Assembly: GCA_040877545.1 (NCBI GenBank)
Contig: JBBDNN010000100.1
Location: 1-56,320 of the forward strand
Source: Gracilimonas sp040877545
GTDB lineage: Bacteria > Bacteroidota > Rhodothermia > Balneolales > Balneolaceae
Direction: 5' to 3'
Length of the DNA stretch: 56,320 nt
A program made the position numbers and the translations under genes. Position 1 is the first letter of the stretch, and each line of letters starts with the position of its first letter. Below are positions 26,058-35,492 of the stretch, piece by piece. Below the pieces are notes generated by a model, which was given only the letters and a program-made list of their open reading frames with translations, searched no databases and had not been told where the DNA came from.

Positions 26058-28724
26058 ATGCCTAAAAAAACATCTTCCCAAATTAGACAGGATTTTCTCG
26101 ATTTTTTTGCTGAAAAAGATCATGCCATCGTACCAGGTGCACCGGTTGTTCCCAAAGATGATCCAACATTGCTATTCACCAATGCAGGGATGAATCAGTT
26201 CAAGACTATCTTTTTGGACGAAGAAAAATACCTGAAACATGAAGGTAAGAATTGGAGCCGCGCAACCGATACCCAAAAATGTATCCGGGTGAGCGGGAAG
26301 CACAATGACCTTGAAGAAGTAGGCCATGACACCTATCACCATACTCTTTTCGAAATGCTTGGGAATTGGTCTTTTGGCGATTATTTCAAAAAAGAAGCAA
26401 TTGGCTGGGGCTGGGAACTGCTGGTTGAGAAGTGGGGATTGGATCCTGATCGATTATACGCCACAGTTTTTGAGGGGGATAAAGCTGACGGGCTGCCTGT
26501 TGATAAGGAAGCAATCGACCTTTGGAAAAGTGAAACCTCCATTAGCCATCATCACATTTTAAAGAGCGGCAAAAAAGATAATTTTTGGGAAATGGGAGAA
26601 ACCGGCCCCTGTGGACCCTGCTCCGAAATTCACATCGACCTGCGCCCGGATGAAGAGCGCAAAAAAGTGGATGGTGCAGACTTGGTGAATAAAGACCATC
26701 CACTGGTGATGGAAATATGGAACCTGGTTTTCATACAGTTCAACCGGAAAGCGGATGCTTCTTTGGCAAAGCTTCCTGCTCAGCATGTAGATACCGGAAT
26801 GGGATTTGAACGTGTGTGTGCGGTTTTGCAAGGGAAAACTTCCAACTATGACTCAGATGTTTTCACCCCGCTGCTAAATGAAATTTCCAAAATGGCTGCT
26901 GTTAAATATGGCAAAAATGAAGAGAAAGATATTGCCATGCGCGTAATTGCTGATCATATCCGTGCGGTTACTTTTTCTATTGCCGATGGAGCTTCCCCTG
27001 CAAATGAAGGCAGGGGTTTTGTTATACGCAGGATTTTGCGGCGTGCTATTCGTTATGGATGGGATAAACTGGATTTCAAAAAGCCTTTCTTCTATAAGTT
27101 GGTGGATGTTGTGGCCAATCAATTCAAGCAGGTGTTTCCCGAAATTGAAGCTCAGAAAGAATATATCGTCAATGTAATTCAAGCCGAGGAAAAGAGCTTT
27201 TTAAAAACTCTTGGGCAGGGAATCGAGCTCTTTAATGAAATGGTGGAGGGAGAGAAAAAACTCTCGGGTGAAAATGCTTTCAAACTTCATGATACGTATG
27301 GTTTCCCCATTGATCTCACGCAGTTAATGGCTCGCGAACGCGGAGTTGAAGTGGACGTGGAAGGCTTCAATAAAAATATGCAGGAGCAAAAAGTACGGGC
27401 AAGAGCAGCTGGTAAATTTTCAGTGGGTCAGAACGATTCAAAAGAGTGGATCACTGTAAAAGATTCTGATGTATTTAGCTTTGTTGGTTACGAAGACCCT
27501 GAAACGGAAACTGAAATACTTGCCTATCGAAAGGAAGGAAATCGATTTGCTTTGCTTCTTAACAAAACTCCTTTTTATGCAGAAAGCGGCGGGCAGGTAG
27601 CGGATACCGGTATTCTTAGCCGTGGCGAAAAGATAATTAAAGTAACAGATGTGCAAAAAGGCTCAGATGGATTTATTCATTATGTAGATGAACTGCCGGA
27701 AGATCTATCCGGCACCTGGAATGCTTCTATAGATTTAGATCGCCGGATTGAAATTCAAAAACATCATACCGCTACACACCTTGTGCATGCTGCGCTACGT
27801 GGAATTTTAGGAAATCATGTGGCTCAAAAAGGATCACTGGTGGATGAAGATCACCTGCGTTTCGATTTTTCGCATTATGAAGCAGTGACGGATGCTCAAC
27901 TGGATGAAGTGGAGCAGCTGGTGAATGAAAAGATCCAGGAAAACATCCCGCAACAGGTAGAAGAAATGACCATCGGGGAAGCAAAAAAGAAAGGAGCAAT
28001 GATGCTCTTTGGCGAAAAATATGGAGAGATTGTACGGGTAGTTACTTTTGATGAAAATTACTCCATAGAGCTGTGTGGTGGCACACATGTGGGAGCCACT
28101 GGTGAAGTCGGCTACTTTCGTTTTACCGGTGAAACCTCCGTTGCTTCGGGCGTTCGCAGAATTGAAGCGGTTTGTGGCGTTCAGGCAGATGTATTACTGC
28201 GGAGTGAAAAAAAGCAGTTACAAAGTATAAAAGGTGTTATTGGGCAAACCGAAAATCCTACTGCGGATATTCGAAAACTTGTTGCGAAAAATAAGGCGCT
28301 TGAAAAAGAACTCGAAAAAATTCAATTGCAGAATACGGGCGCCAGTTTAGATAAGCTCATTAAAAGTCCCGAGGCGCTGGATTCAAATATCCAATTAGTT
28401 AAAGGGGAGATTTCCGGCGCTGATATGAATACGTTAAAGCAGCTGGGCTATGATGCCCTTCAAAAAGCTAAAGAAAAAACCGCCATTGTTTTAGGCTCAA
28501 AAGATGAAACCGAAGGCAAAGTATTTTTGATGGTTGCTTTAACTGATGACCTCATTAAAGAGAAAGGACTGAAAGCGGGTGCTTTGGTTGGACAACTTGG
28601 AAAAATTGTAGGCGGTGGTGGTGGAGGGCAGCCAAGTCTTGCCACGGCCGGTGGTAAAAGTCCGGAAAAACTGGGCGAAGCGTTAAATAAGGTAAATCAA
28701 ATAATCATCGAATCAATTCAATAA
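26058..28724 (+). CDS. alaS: Alanyl-tRNA synthetase
   Basis: Charges tRNA-Ala and clears mischarged Ser/Gly. The class II core starts at the N-terminus (FLDFFAEKDH, NAGMNQFK, TGCGPCSEI-like TGPCGPCSEIHID); the editing domain has HHTATHLVH (from about 568) and CGGTHVGATGE (Cys673), whose His/Cys residues bind zinc; the C-terminal oligomerisation domain with a coiled coil and the GGGGGG-containing C-Ala part ends at 888. Full normal length. Downstream, pdhA starts after 74 bases. Confidence 0.97.
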   Translation: MPKKTSSQIRQDFLDFFAEKDHAIVPGAPVVPKDDPTLLFTNAGMNQFKTIFLDEEKYLKHEGKNWSRATDTQKCIRVSGKHNDLEEVGHDTYHHTLFEMLGNWSFGDYFKKEAIGWGWELLVEKWGLDPDRLYATVFEGDKADGLPVDKEAIDLWKSETSISHHHILKSGKKDNFWEMGETGPCGPCSEIHIDLRPDEERKKVDGADLVNKDHPLVMEIWNLVFIQFNRKADASLAKLPAQHVDTGMGFERVCAVLQGKTSNYDSDVFTPLLNEISKMAAVKYGKNEEKDIAMRVIADHIRAVTFSIADGASPANEGRGFVIRRILRRAIRYGWDKLDFKKPFFYKLVDVVANQFKQVFPEIEAQKEYIVNVIQAEEKSFLKTLGQGIELFNEMVEGEKKLSGENAFKLHDTYGFPIDLTQLMARERGVEVDVEGFNKNMQEQKVRARAAGKFSVGQNDSKEWITVKDSDVFSFVGYEDPETETEILAYRKEGNRFALLLNKTPFYAESGGQVADTGILSRGEKIIKVTDVQKGSDGFIHYVDELPEDLSGTWNASIDLDRRIEIQKHHTATHLVHAALRGILGNHVAQKGSLVDEDHLRFDFSHYEAVTDAQLDEVEQLVNEKIQENIPQQVEEMTIGEAKKKGAMMLFGEKYGEIVRVVTFDENYSIELCGGTHVGATGEVGYFRFTGETSVASGVRRIEAVCGVQADVLLRSEKKQLQSIKGVIGQTENPTADIRKLVAKNKALEKELEKIQLQNTGASLDKLIKSPEALDSNIQLVKGEISGADMNTLKQLGYDALQKAKEKTAIVLGSKDETEGKVFLMVALTDDLIKEKGLKAGALVGQLGKIVGGGGGGQPSLATAGGKSPEKLGEALNKVNQIIIESIQ

Positions 28725-28798
28725 AGCAAATCACGAAATCTTCACAAAAAATGGATATATTTGCAGCCTTTCGAAGATTACGTTCACAATAAATTATT

Positions 28799-29899
28799 AT
28801 GGCAAAAAAGAAGACAGACGATATTAGTTTCGCCCCAAAAGGTATTGGAGAAGAAAAAGATGGTGCCGTACAAAAAGGTGTAGACCTTCCTTCGGCAACC
28901 AAAAAGAAGCACAAAGCGCTCGGGTTAAGCAAAGATGATCTGAAGGCAATGTACGAACAAATGTTCTTGCAACGCCGATTTGAAGAGCGTGCCATGCAGC
29001 AGTATCAAAAAGGAAAATTTGGTGGTTTTCTCCATTTATTTATCGGGCAGGAAGCAATTTCTACCGGAACTGTTTTTGCCTTGAATGATGATGATGATAT
29101 CATCACTGCTTATCGCGATCATGGCTGGGGAATCTGCCGGGGCATCACGCCAAATGAAGGAATGGCAGAATTATTTGGAAAGAAAGACGGCTGTTCGAAA
29201 GGAAAGGGCGGTTCCATGCACTTTGCCAAAACCGAAAATCATTTTTGGGGCGGTTATGGAATTGTAGGGGGGCATATTCCCATTGGAGGTGGACTCGCTT
29301 TCGCAAATAAATACAATAAAAACGGACGTATTGCTGCCTGCTTTTTTGGAGATGGTGCTGTTGATCAGGGATCACTGCACGAAACGCTGAACATCAGCCA
29401 GCTTTGGAAGCTGCCTGCTATTTATGTGGTTGAAAACAATGGTTATTCTATGGGAACTTCAGCCCGCCGCCACAGTGTTGGCGAAATCGTAGACCGGGCG
29501 AAGGGGTACGGAATGAAAAGTGCGGTTATAAATGGGATGGATGTTTTCTCTGTTTATGAGAAAATGAAAGAAGTAGCCGAAGATGTTCGCAAAACTTCCG
29601 AACCGTGGTTTTTGGAGATCAGAACCTATCGCTATCGTGGTCACTCAATGTCTGACCCTCAAAAATATCGTAGCAAAGAAGAACTGCAAACCTATCAAAA
29701 GAATGATCCCATTGAACGGCTTAAGGATTACCTTCAGGATAATAACATTCTGAAAGATGATGAAATTCAGGAAATTGAAGACGGTGTAGAGCAGACAGTT
29801 CTGGATGCAGTGGAATTCGCCGATAATGCAGACTTCCCGGATGAATCTGCTTTATATGATGATATGTTTATTGATGATGAACCATATTTCCACAAATAA
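28799..29899 (+). CDS. pdhA: Pyruvate dehydrogenase E1 alpha subunit
   Basis: With the beta subunit, decarboxylates pyruvate using thiamine diphosphate and passes the acetyl group to the lipoyl arm of E2. The thiamine motif GDGAVDQGSLHE begins near residue 184 and ends at VVENN; the conserved phosphorylation-loop-like YRGHSMSDPQKYR is near 278. The first about 40 residues are charged and variable. First gene of a pdhA-pdhB-pdhC operon (gaps of 28 and 23 bases). No E3 gene is in the window. Confidence 0.94.
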   Translation: MAKKKTDDISFAPKGIGEEKDGAVQKGVDLPSATKKKHKALGLSKDDLKAMYEQMFLQRRFEERAMQQYQKGKFGGFLHLFIGQEAISTGTVFALNDDDDIITAYRDHGWGICRGITPNEGMAELFGKKDGCSKGKGGSMHFAKTENHFWGGYGIVGGHIPIGGGLAFANKYNKNGRIAACFFGDGAVDQGSLHETLNISQLWKLPAIYVVENNGYSMGTSARRHSVGEIVDRAKGYGMKSAVINGMDVFSVYEKMKEVAEDVRKTSEPWFLEIRTYRYRGHSMSDPQKYRSKEELQTYQKNDPIERLKDYLQDNNILKDDEIQEIEDGVEQTVLDAVEFADNADFPDESALYDDMFIDDEPYFHK

Positions 29900-29927
29900 A
29901 TTTTAATAACGTATATAATTTTAGGTA

Positions 29928-30911
29928 ATGGCTGAATTACAATTTAGAGAAGCAATACGGGAAGCGATTGATGAAGAAATGGGCCGTGATGAAAAAGTTT
30001 TTGTCATGGGAGAAGAAGTCGCAGAATATAACGGTGCCTATAAAGCAACGGAAGGTCTCTTAGACAAATATGGATTCCGGCGAATGATAGACACGCCTAT
30101 TTCAGAACTGGGCTTTTCTGGAATAGGGGTGGGTGCTGCCATGAATGGCCTTCGGCCGATTATTGAATATATGACATTCAACTTTGCAGTCCTGGCGCTG
30201 GATCAGATTATAAATCACGCTTCCAAAGCAGGTTATATGACTGGCGGACAGCTTTCCATGCCTATTGTATTTCGCGGGCCAAATGCTTCGGCAGGCCAAT
30301 TAGGAGCTACACATTCTGTTGCTTACGATTCTATGTATGCTCATTTTCCTGGCCTTAAGGTAATTTATACCTCCGAGCCAGATGATGCCAAAGGTTTATT
30401 AAAATCTGCAATCCGTGATGAAAATCCTGTGATTTTTATGGAGTCGGAACAGATGTACGGCCTGAAAGGTGAAGTTTCCGAGGAAGAGGATTATATCATT
30501 CCCATCGGGAAAGGAAAGATAAAGCGTGAAGGCTCGGATGTAACCATTGTTGCCCATGGCAAAATGTATCATGTGGTAAAGCAAGCCGCAGCGCAATTGG
30601 AAAAAGATGGTGTGGAAGTGGAAATTATTGATCCCCGCACAGTTAAGCCCCTGGATGTACCAATGATTATCGAGTCCATCAAAAAAACCAACCGATGTGT
30701 GGTGGTTGATGAAGCTCATCCCTTTGCCGGATTTGCCGCTGAAATTGGATTCCTGATTCAGCGTGAAGCATTTGATTATTTGGATGCCCCGGTTCAACGT
30801 GTTACACTTCCTGATGTGAACGCTCCCTTTGCAAAAAATCTTTTTGATAAATGGCTTCCAAGCCCAAAAAATGTGATTGATGCCGTTAATCAAGTAACTT
30901 ACAGAAACTAA
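29928..30911 (+). CDS. pdhB: Pyruvate dehydrogenase E1 beta subunit
   Basis: Partner of PdhA in the alpha2beta2 E1 component. Motifs of the family are intact: REAIREAIDEEM at the start, MGEEVAEYNGAYK with the thiamine-contacting Glu, GLRPIIEYMTFNF, and the C-terminal transketolase domain with DPRTVKPLD and VVVDEAHPFAG. Length 327 is standard. Second gene of the operon. Confidence 0.94.
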   Translation: MAELQFREAIREAIDEEMGRDEKVFVMGEEVAEYNGAYKATEGLLDKYGFRRMIDTPISELGFSGIGVGAAMNGLRPIIEYMTFNFAVLALDQIINHASKAGYMTGGQLSMPIVFRGPNASAGQLGATHSVAYDSMYAHFPGLKVIYTSEPDDAKGLLKSAIRDENPVIFMESEQMYGLKGEVSEEEDYIIPIGKGKIKREGSDVTIVAHGKMYHVVKQAAAQLEKDGVEVEIIDPRTVKPLDVPMIIESIKKTNRCVVVDEAHPFAGFAAEIGFLIQREAFDYLDAPVQRVTLPDVNAPFAKNLFDKWLPSPKNVIDAVNQVTYRN

Positions 30912-30934
30912 AAAAACACTCAGCAGATAAAATT

Positions 30935-32176
30935 ATGGCCGTTAAAATTGAAATGCCCAAATTAAGCGACACTATGGAAGAAGGAGTGATCGCCACCTGG
31001 AATGTTAAAGAAGGGGATAAAGTAAGTGCCGGGGATATTATCGCGGAAGTTGACACAGATAAAGCCACAATGGAAGTGGAGGCTTTTGATGATGGAACTG
31101 TTCTGAAAATTCTTGTAGATGAAGGCGATTCCGTGCCACTTGGTGGATTAATGGCGGTATTGGGTGAAGAAGGTGAAGATATTAGTGATATACTGGAAGA
31201 GGCTGAAAGTGGTGTTTCTGAGAAAGAAGAAGTGAAAGAAACAAAATCAGAAAAATCGGAAGCTGAAAAAGAAGCTCCTTCAGAAAAGAAGGAAAAAGAG
31301 GAGAAGGAGGAGGTTTCTGCAGGAACTAACGGCAGGATTAAAGCATCACCACTTGCCAAAAAAATGGCTGAAGAAAAAGAGATTGACCTGGCATCCGTAA
31401 AAGGTTCGGGGCCGGAAGGGCGAATTGTTAAGAAAGATATTGAAGACTATAAAGGCGCCGAAAAACCCGCAGCACCTTCGAAAGTTTTTGAAAGCCTGGA
31501 AAGTAAAGAAGTGAAAGTTTCCCAGATGAGAAAAGCCATTGGCCGCCGGCTTTCAGAAAGTAAATTCAGCAGTCCTCATTTTTACGAAACCATTGATATA
31601 GATATGAAAGCTGCAATGGCAGCTCGTTCTTCTATGAATGAAGCTAATGAGGTGAAAATCAGCTTCAATGATATTGTTGTGAAAGCTTGTGCAGTTGCTC
31701 TCACTCGTCATCAGGCGGTTAACAGCTCGTGGGCGGGCGATATCATTAAAGAACACGGTGATGTGCATGTGGCTGTTGCAGTGGCTATAGATGAAGGACT
31801 TATGACTCCCGTAATCAGGCATACCGATCAAAAAGGACTTGCACAAATTTCTACCGAAACCAGAGATTTGGCCGAAAAAGCCCGGAATCGAAAACTTCAA
31901 CCCGAACAGATGGAAGGCAGTACATTTACCATCAGTAATTTGGGGATGTTTGGTATTGAGGAGTTCACTGCAATCATCAACCCTCCAAATGCATGTATTT
32001 TGGCCATAGGTGCTATCAGAGACGTGCCTGTTGTTGAAAACGGAGAAGTGGTTCCCGGCAAAAGAATGAAAGTTACCCTCTCCAGCGACCACCGGATTGT
32101 GGATGGAGCCAAAGCCGCTCAATTTCTAAATACAGTTAGAAATCTGCTCGAAAATCCACTTTCGATGTTGTTATAA
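30935..32176 (+). CDS. pdhC: Dihydrolipoamide acetyltransferase (pyruvate dehydrogenase E2)
   Basis: Core of the pyruvate dehydrogenase complex, moving acetyl from lipoamide to CoA. One lipoyl domain (1-80) with Lys43 in DTDKATME; a highly charged Glu/Lys/Ser linker about 85-127; an E1/E3-binding domain about 131-168 (ASPLAKKMAEE, GPEGRIVKKDI); catalytic domain about 190-413 with the active-site His386 in SSDHRIVDGAKAAQF. A single lipoyl domain is the short form. The operon ends in a strong terminator 20 bases on. Confidence 0.94.
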   Translation: MAVKIEMPKLSDTMEEGVIATWNVKEGDKVSAGDIIAEVDTDKATMEVEAFDDGTVLKILVDEGDSVPLGGLMAVLGEEGEDISDILEEAESGVSEKEEVKETKSEKSEAEKEAPSEKKEKEEKEEVSAGTNGRIKASPLAKKMAEEKEIDLASVKGSGPEGRIVKKDIEDYKGAEKPAAPSKVFESLESKEVKVSQMRKAIGRRLSESKFSSPHFYETIDIDMKAAMAARSSMNEANEVKISFNDIVVKACAVALTRHQAVNSSWAGDIIKEHGDVHVAVAVAIDEGLMTPVIRHTDQKGLAQISTETRDLAEKARNRKLQPEQMEGSTFTISNLGMFGIEEFTAIINPPNACILAIGAIRDVPVVENGEVVPGKRMKVTLSSDHRIVDGAKAAQFLNTVRNLLENPLSMLL

Positions 32177-32195
32177 TTATTTAACTTTTTTCTAC

Positions 32196-32228
32196 AAGCT
32201 CCACCTTTTTGGTGGGGCTTTTATTTTA
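32196..32228 (+). terminator. Rho-independent terminator of the pdh operon
   Basis: AAGCTCCACC (32196-32205) pairs over ten positions (one G-T) with GGTGGGGCTT (32211-32220) around TTTTT, followed by a T-rich run. Confidence 0.9.
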
Positions 32229-32551
32229 TCCGGACGTGTTGAAATTATTGATAAGAAATTTTTCACCGAAATTTCTGTGGCAAGTATTCCATCGGCATAG
32301 TTCACCGATAGCTTCAGTTGTCGAACTCTGTTTCTTCAAGCGTGGTTTAATCAAAAGGTTTAATGACAATTTAACCGTCTCGATAATCTAAAATACAGCA
32401 GCTATGAATTTTGCAAAATGCCTTCCCGCTTTTTGAAAATTTCAGCAATTACGATAGAATTTATGGGAGCTTTGCAGCATTAATTATTCTTATGTTATAA
32501 TTTTACCTTACAGTTTTTATCATTTTACCTGGAGCAGAAATAAATTCAGAG
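32229..32551. other. Gene-free stretch before the antiporter
   Basis: Short pieces of open frame occur but none with a recognisable family or start signal. Decay of an old gene is possible but not shown. Confidence 0.4.
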
Positions 32552-32668
32552 ATGGAAACAAAAAAAGATTCCACAGTGGATGAAATTAAACCAATGATAA
32601 ATCGGGGCGCATATTATGCCGACAGAGTGGCTGGAAGGAAAATTAATCACGGATCAAAAACTAAATAA
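32552..32668 (+). CDS. 38-residue ORF translationally coupled to the antiporter
   Basis: ATG 32552 opens a 38-codon frame rich in Lys, Arg and Asp whose TAA overlaps the ATG of the next gene by one base (TAATG), the usual form of translational coupling. No family is recognised and it has no signal peptide or membrane helix. It may be a real small protein or a leader peptide. The ribosome binding site is weak. Confidence 0.4.
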   Translation: METKKDSTVDEIKPMINRGAYYADRVAGRKINHGSKTK

Positions 32669-33720
32669 TGGTATACCTTTTTTTTATTGTTGGCTTGATT
32701 ATGCTTCTGACAGGAGCTGAACTTCTTGTATCCTCTTCATCAAAAGTAGCTTTACGTTATGGCCTCTCTCCCATTTTAATTGGTATCACTATTGTAGCCT
32801 TCGCAACCAGCGCACCGGAAATTGCAGTTAGTGTAGATGCTGCTATAGCTGAACAATCTACTCTTGCTATTGGAAACGTCCTGGGAAGTAATATGGCAAA
32901 TATATTATTGGTTCTCGGATTAAGTGCAATGCTCTCGCCGGTGGCTATATCAAGAAGAATTGTAAGGCTTGATATTCCTATAATGATCGGAATAACTGCT
33001 GTGGTTTACGTACTGAGTTTAGATAACTCCATCAGTCAGTTTGATGGTTTTATTTTGCTTGCAATTTTTGTGGCGTTTATGATTTTCCAGGTGAAACAAG
33101 CTCGTAAAGAAAACATTCTTAAGGAACGGGAGCCAAAGATTGAACCCGGATCCAAACCTTTATGGGTGCAAATACTATGGTTCCTGATTGGCTTGGCTTT
33201 ATTAGTGATAGGTGCTGATTTTCTTGTTGAAAATGGAGTCACAATAGCCCGTACATGGGGGATGAGTGAATTAGTTATAGGGCTGACAATTATTGCCATA
33301 GGAACTTCGCTGCCCGAAGTAGCAACTTCTGTGCTCGCTGCTTACCGGGGCGAACAGGATCTTTCGGTTGGAAATATTATTGGAAGTAATATTTTTAATC
33401 TATTGCTGGTGCTGGGTTTGAGTTCGGTAATTTCAGGTTCAGGGTTGGTTGTACCAGACTCTTCGCTGGTTTTTGATTTTCCTTTTTTACTTGCTGTCAG
33501 CATTGCCTGCTTACCCATCTTTTTTACAGGCTTTCGAATTGCAAGGTGGGAAGGCGCGGTCTTTTTGGCTTATTATATCGCCTATTTATTTTTTCTGTTT
33601 TTAGAATCTACAGAACATGACCTGTTGTATGAATTTAGTTTTGCGATGAGCATATTTGTGATTCCTATTACTGTTCTTACACTCATGGTGCTGGTTTATA
33701 GATTTTGGAAAAAAGAATAA
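32668..33720 (+). CDS. CaCA-family calcium/sodium antiporter (YrbG-like)
   Basis: An inner-membrane antiporter with two inverted halves, each with the alpha-repeat: AFATSAPEIAVSV with GNVLGSNMANILLVLGLS, and AIGTSLPEVATSV with GNIIGSNIFNLLLVLGLS. The acidic Glu of each SxPE motif binds the cation. About ten to eleven membrane helices fit the 350 residues; a hydrophilic cytoplasmic loop lies near 143-170. The C-terminal extension adds helices. Whether it moves Ca2+ or another ion cannot be read from sequence. Confidence 0.88.
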   Translation: MVYLFFIVGLIMLLTGAELLVSSSSKVALRYGLSPILIGITIVAFATSAPEIAVSVDAAIAEQSTLAIGNVLGSNMANILLVLGLSAMLSPVAISRRIVRLDIPIMIGITAVVYVLSLDNSISQFDGFILLAIFVAFMIFQVKQARKENILKEREPKIEPGSKPLWVQILWFLIGLALLVIGADFLVENGVTIARTWGMSELVIGLTIIAIGTSLPEVATSVLAAYRGEQDLSVGNIIGSNIFNLLLVLGLSSVISGSGLVVPDSSLVFDFPFLLAVSIACLPIFFTGFRIARWEGAVFLAYYIAYLFFLFLESTEHDLLYEFSFAMSIFVIPITVLTLMVLVYRFWKKE

Positions 33721-33967
33721 GCGGATAAAACCTTTGTTTGAAGAATTATATTTTAAAATCCCCACGCAGAAAAATCCAAGCCTTCAAAATTTAAAACGAA
33801 TTTAGAAGCATTAGGTTAGCTATGTCATATTAAATTTGCCAATGCCACCTCTGTATATTGGCTATACCGACGCAGATAATCAAAAAGGCTAAATTCCCTG
33901 CAGAGACCTTGAAGGCCTTTAGGCGTCAATTTTCAAATCAATGATTATGGCCGAGCATGTAAAGTAA

Positions 33968-34291
33968 TCAAGCCGGTTGTTGCGACTTTAAAAGTATATC
34001 AACAAGTTCAGCTTTTTGGGGATCCGCATATTTGCCATAACCAATTACCAGTAATCCCTTAATTCCTGATATGGATTGTATAGCAAATACCCGCTCGTCG
34101 CTTCCCGGGTCTGTGGCAGCTTCATATCTATATGATTCTATGATTCTCAGGTCTTCAGGAGAATACCTTACATTCAGGTCTTTGCATATAATGCTTTCAC
34201 CCCTTAGTTCAAAAGTGTGAATAAATCCTTTTTCTTTCATCGTTTCTACGGCATCGGCTAGATCTTCATACATAGCATTTCTCTCTTTCAT
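33968..34291 (-). CDS. Small conserved protein often mislabelled phosphoribosylpyrophosphate synthetase
   Basis: A 107-residue soluble protein (start MKERNAMYEDLADAVETM) with a pattern I recall from a Bacteroidota family: an N-terminal helix, GFIHTFELRGESIIC, the YSPEDLRIIESYRYEA stretch, then FAIQSISGIKGLLVIGYG. Members are commonly annotated as PRPP synthetase, but the length and absence of the PRPP-binding loop rule that out. Function unknown. Confidence 0.6.
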   Translation of the reverse strand: MKERNAMYEDLADAVETMKEKGFIHTFELRGESIICKDLNVRYSPEDLRIIESYRYEAATDPGSDERVFAIQSISGIKGLLVIGYGKYADPQKAELVDILLKSQQPA

Positions 34292-34482
34292 TTATTTAAA
34301 AAAATTTCTCTCGTGTAAATAGTCTTTCACCTGCTGTATTAATCAACATGAGTGGCTGCTACTTGTTATCTAAATAACCGCCGGTTGTGTACCTGCGTTT
34401 CAAAAAATATTTAGATTTGCAGGAGGGGCAGGGCAAAAATTTTATTACCGGATATTGAGAACCATCAAAAAAAATAGCCCAT

Positions 34483-34511
34483 AAAAAAAAGCCGCTAAAA
34501 AAGCGGCTTTT
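34483..34511 (-). terminator. Terminator of the histone-like gene (bidirectional form)
   Basis: AGCCGCT (34490-34496) and AGCGGCT (34502-34508) form a perfect stem with flanking A and T runs, so the hairpin could stop transcription from both sides. It lies 26 bases beyond the histone-like stop codon. Confidence 0.8.
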
Positions 34512-34536
34512 CTTTCAGAATGTAATGTAACCGAAA

Positions 34537-34713
34537 TTACCCTTTGTTCTTGATATCTTGGATTTCAAGACGAATTTCCTGTGCTAATTTTTTTAGCTCT
34601 TGGAGATTCTTGCGTGCACGTGTACCCGCTGCTTTGTTTCCTTTGTCGTAGAATTTTTCCATTTCGTCAGTTGCTTCTTCTACGAGATTTTTAATTTCAT
34701 CAACTCTACTCAT
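34537..34713 (-). CDS. Histone H1-like nucleoid protein (Hc1 family)
   Basis: A 58-residue basic helical protein. The core FYDKGNKAAGTRARKNLQEL and the tail LAQEIRLEIQDIKNKG match the short histone H1-like proteins common in Bacteroidota and Balneolota, which bind and compact DNA. The first 16 residues are amphipathic and acidic. A single gene with its own terminator. Confidence 0.78.
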   Translation of the reverse strand: MSRVDEIKNLVEEATDEMEKFYDKGNKAAGTRARKNLQELKKLAQEIRLEIQDIKNKG

Positions 34714-34846
34714 GTATATGGCTCCGTTAAATTATTGTTTGTTTAATCTTTCTGATTTCAGAATTGCGTTGAAGCTATAGATTCGGCGGTATTGAGTCAA
34801 ATAAAAAATGCTTTTTTAGTGCAAAAATCGATTTTTTACACAAAAA

Positions 34847-35488
34847 TCAGGTCATTTTAGTCACTTTTTGCAAATTAGGCCAGTTTGCAAAGTCTGTTGC
34901 AGTTGTTAAAAGTGCCGGATGATTGAAATTTTCAAACTCCCCAGGGAGGGTATTTTCTTTAAAATCGGGGGATAAACTGTTCCATTTGACTTCAGATTTC
35001 TCTTTCGAAACCAGTATTTCATCTTTTTCATTCTTGGAAAACAATACTACCTCTGAATCATTTACCACCTCCGAAAATACCCGTGCAAGATCTGGCAGAG
35101 TTGCCGAAATGGTCTTATTATTTTCATCCACCAGGTTTGAAATTAATAAGCAAGGAATGCTATGAAAAGAGTGGAGCTGAACCTTATCTATTTCAAGACC
35201 GGTATCATGTTTTTTTACCAATCCTTTTTGATAACCATGAACTCCAATTGTTGCAACTCCCTGATCTGCAAACAAGCCAACCAGCCTGCGATTCAGATCT
35301 TTTGCAGCCCTGATTTTTGCATCCTCCCGCATCATTCCGGTTTGGATTAGCCGCTCGGTATATTCGCTGTCTCCATGGATGATAATTCCCTGCCGGTTTC
35401 CCTGCTTTGCCAATGATTTTGCAAAAGCTGTTAAGAAAATCGAATTTTCAAGATGTCCCCTATCCAGGATAGCTAAATAAGAACTCAA
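34847..35488 (-). CDS. Amino acid kinase-fold protein, catalytic motifs degenerate
   Basis: A 213-residue protein resembling the N-terminal half of amino acid kinases such as N-acetylglutamate kinase: a first strand, a helix, then IIIHGDSEYTERLIQTG and DLNRRLVGLFADQGVATIGVHGYQ, which correspond to the second strand and the loop around the substrate. The usual glycine-rich GGG is not kept (HGDS), and the protein is short, so it may bind a ligand without phosphorylating it. It starts four bases after the cytidine deaminase gene and is surely co-transcribed. A role beside nucleoside salvage is inferred only from that. Confidence 0.5.
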   Translation of the reverse strand: MSSYLAILDRGHLENSIFLTAFAKSLAKQGNRQGIIIHGDSEYTERLIQTGMMREDAKIRAAKDLNRRLVGLFADQGVATIGVHGYQKGLVKKHDTGLEIDKVQLHSFHSIPCLLISNLVDENNKTISATLPDLARVFSEVVNDSEVVLFSKNEKDEILVSKEKSEVKWNSLSPDFKENTLPGEFENFNHPALLTTATDFANWPNLQKVTKMT

Positions 35489-35492
35489 TATT

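Noticed and set aside
30399..30893. A 164-codon minus-strand frame inside pdhB
   Set aside because: It is antisense to a conserved gene, with His/Phe/Asn-rich composition typical of shadow frames.
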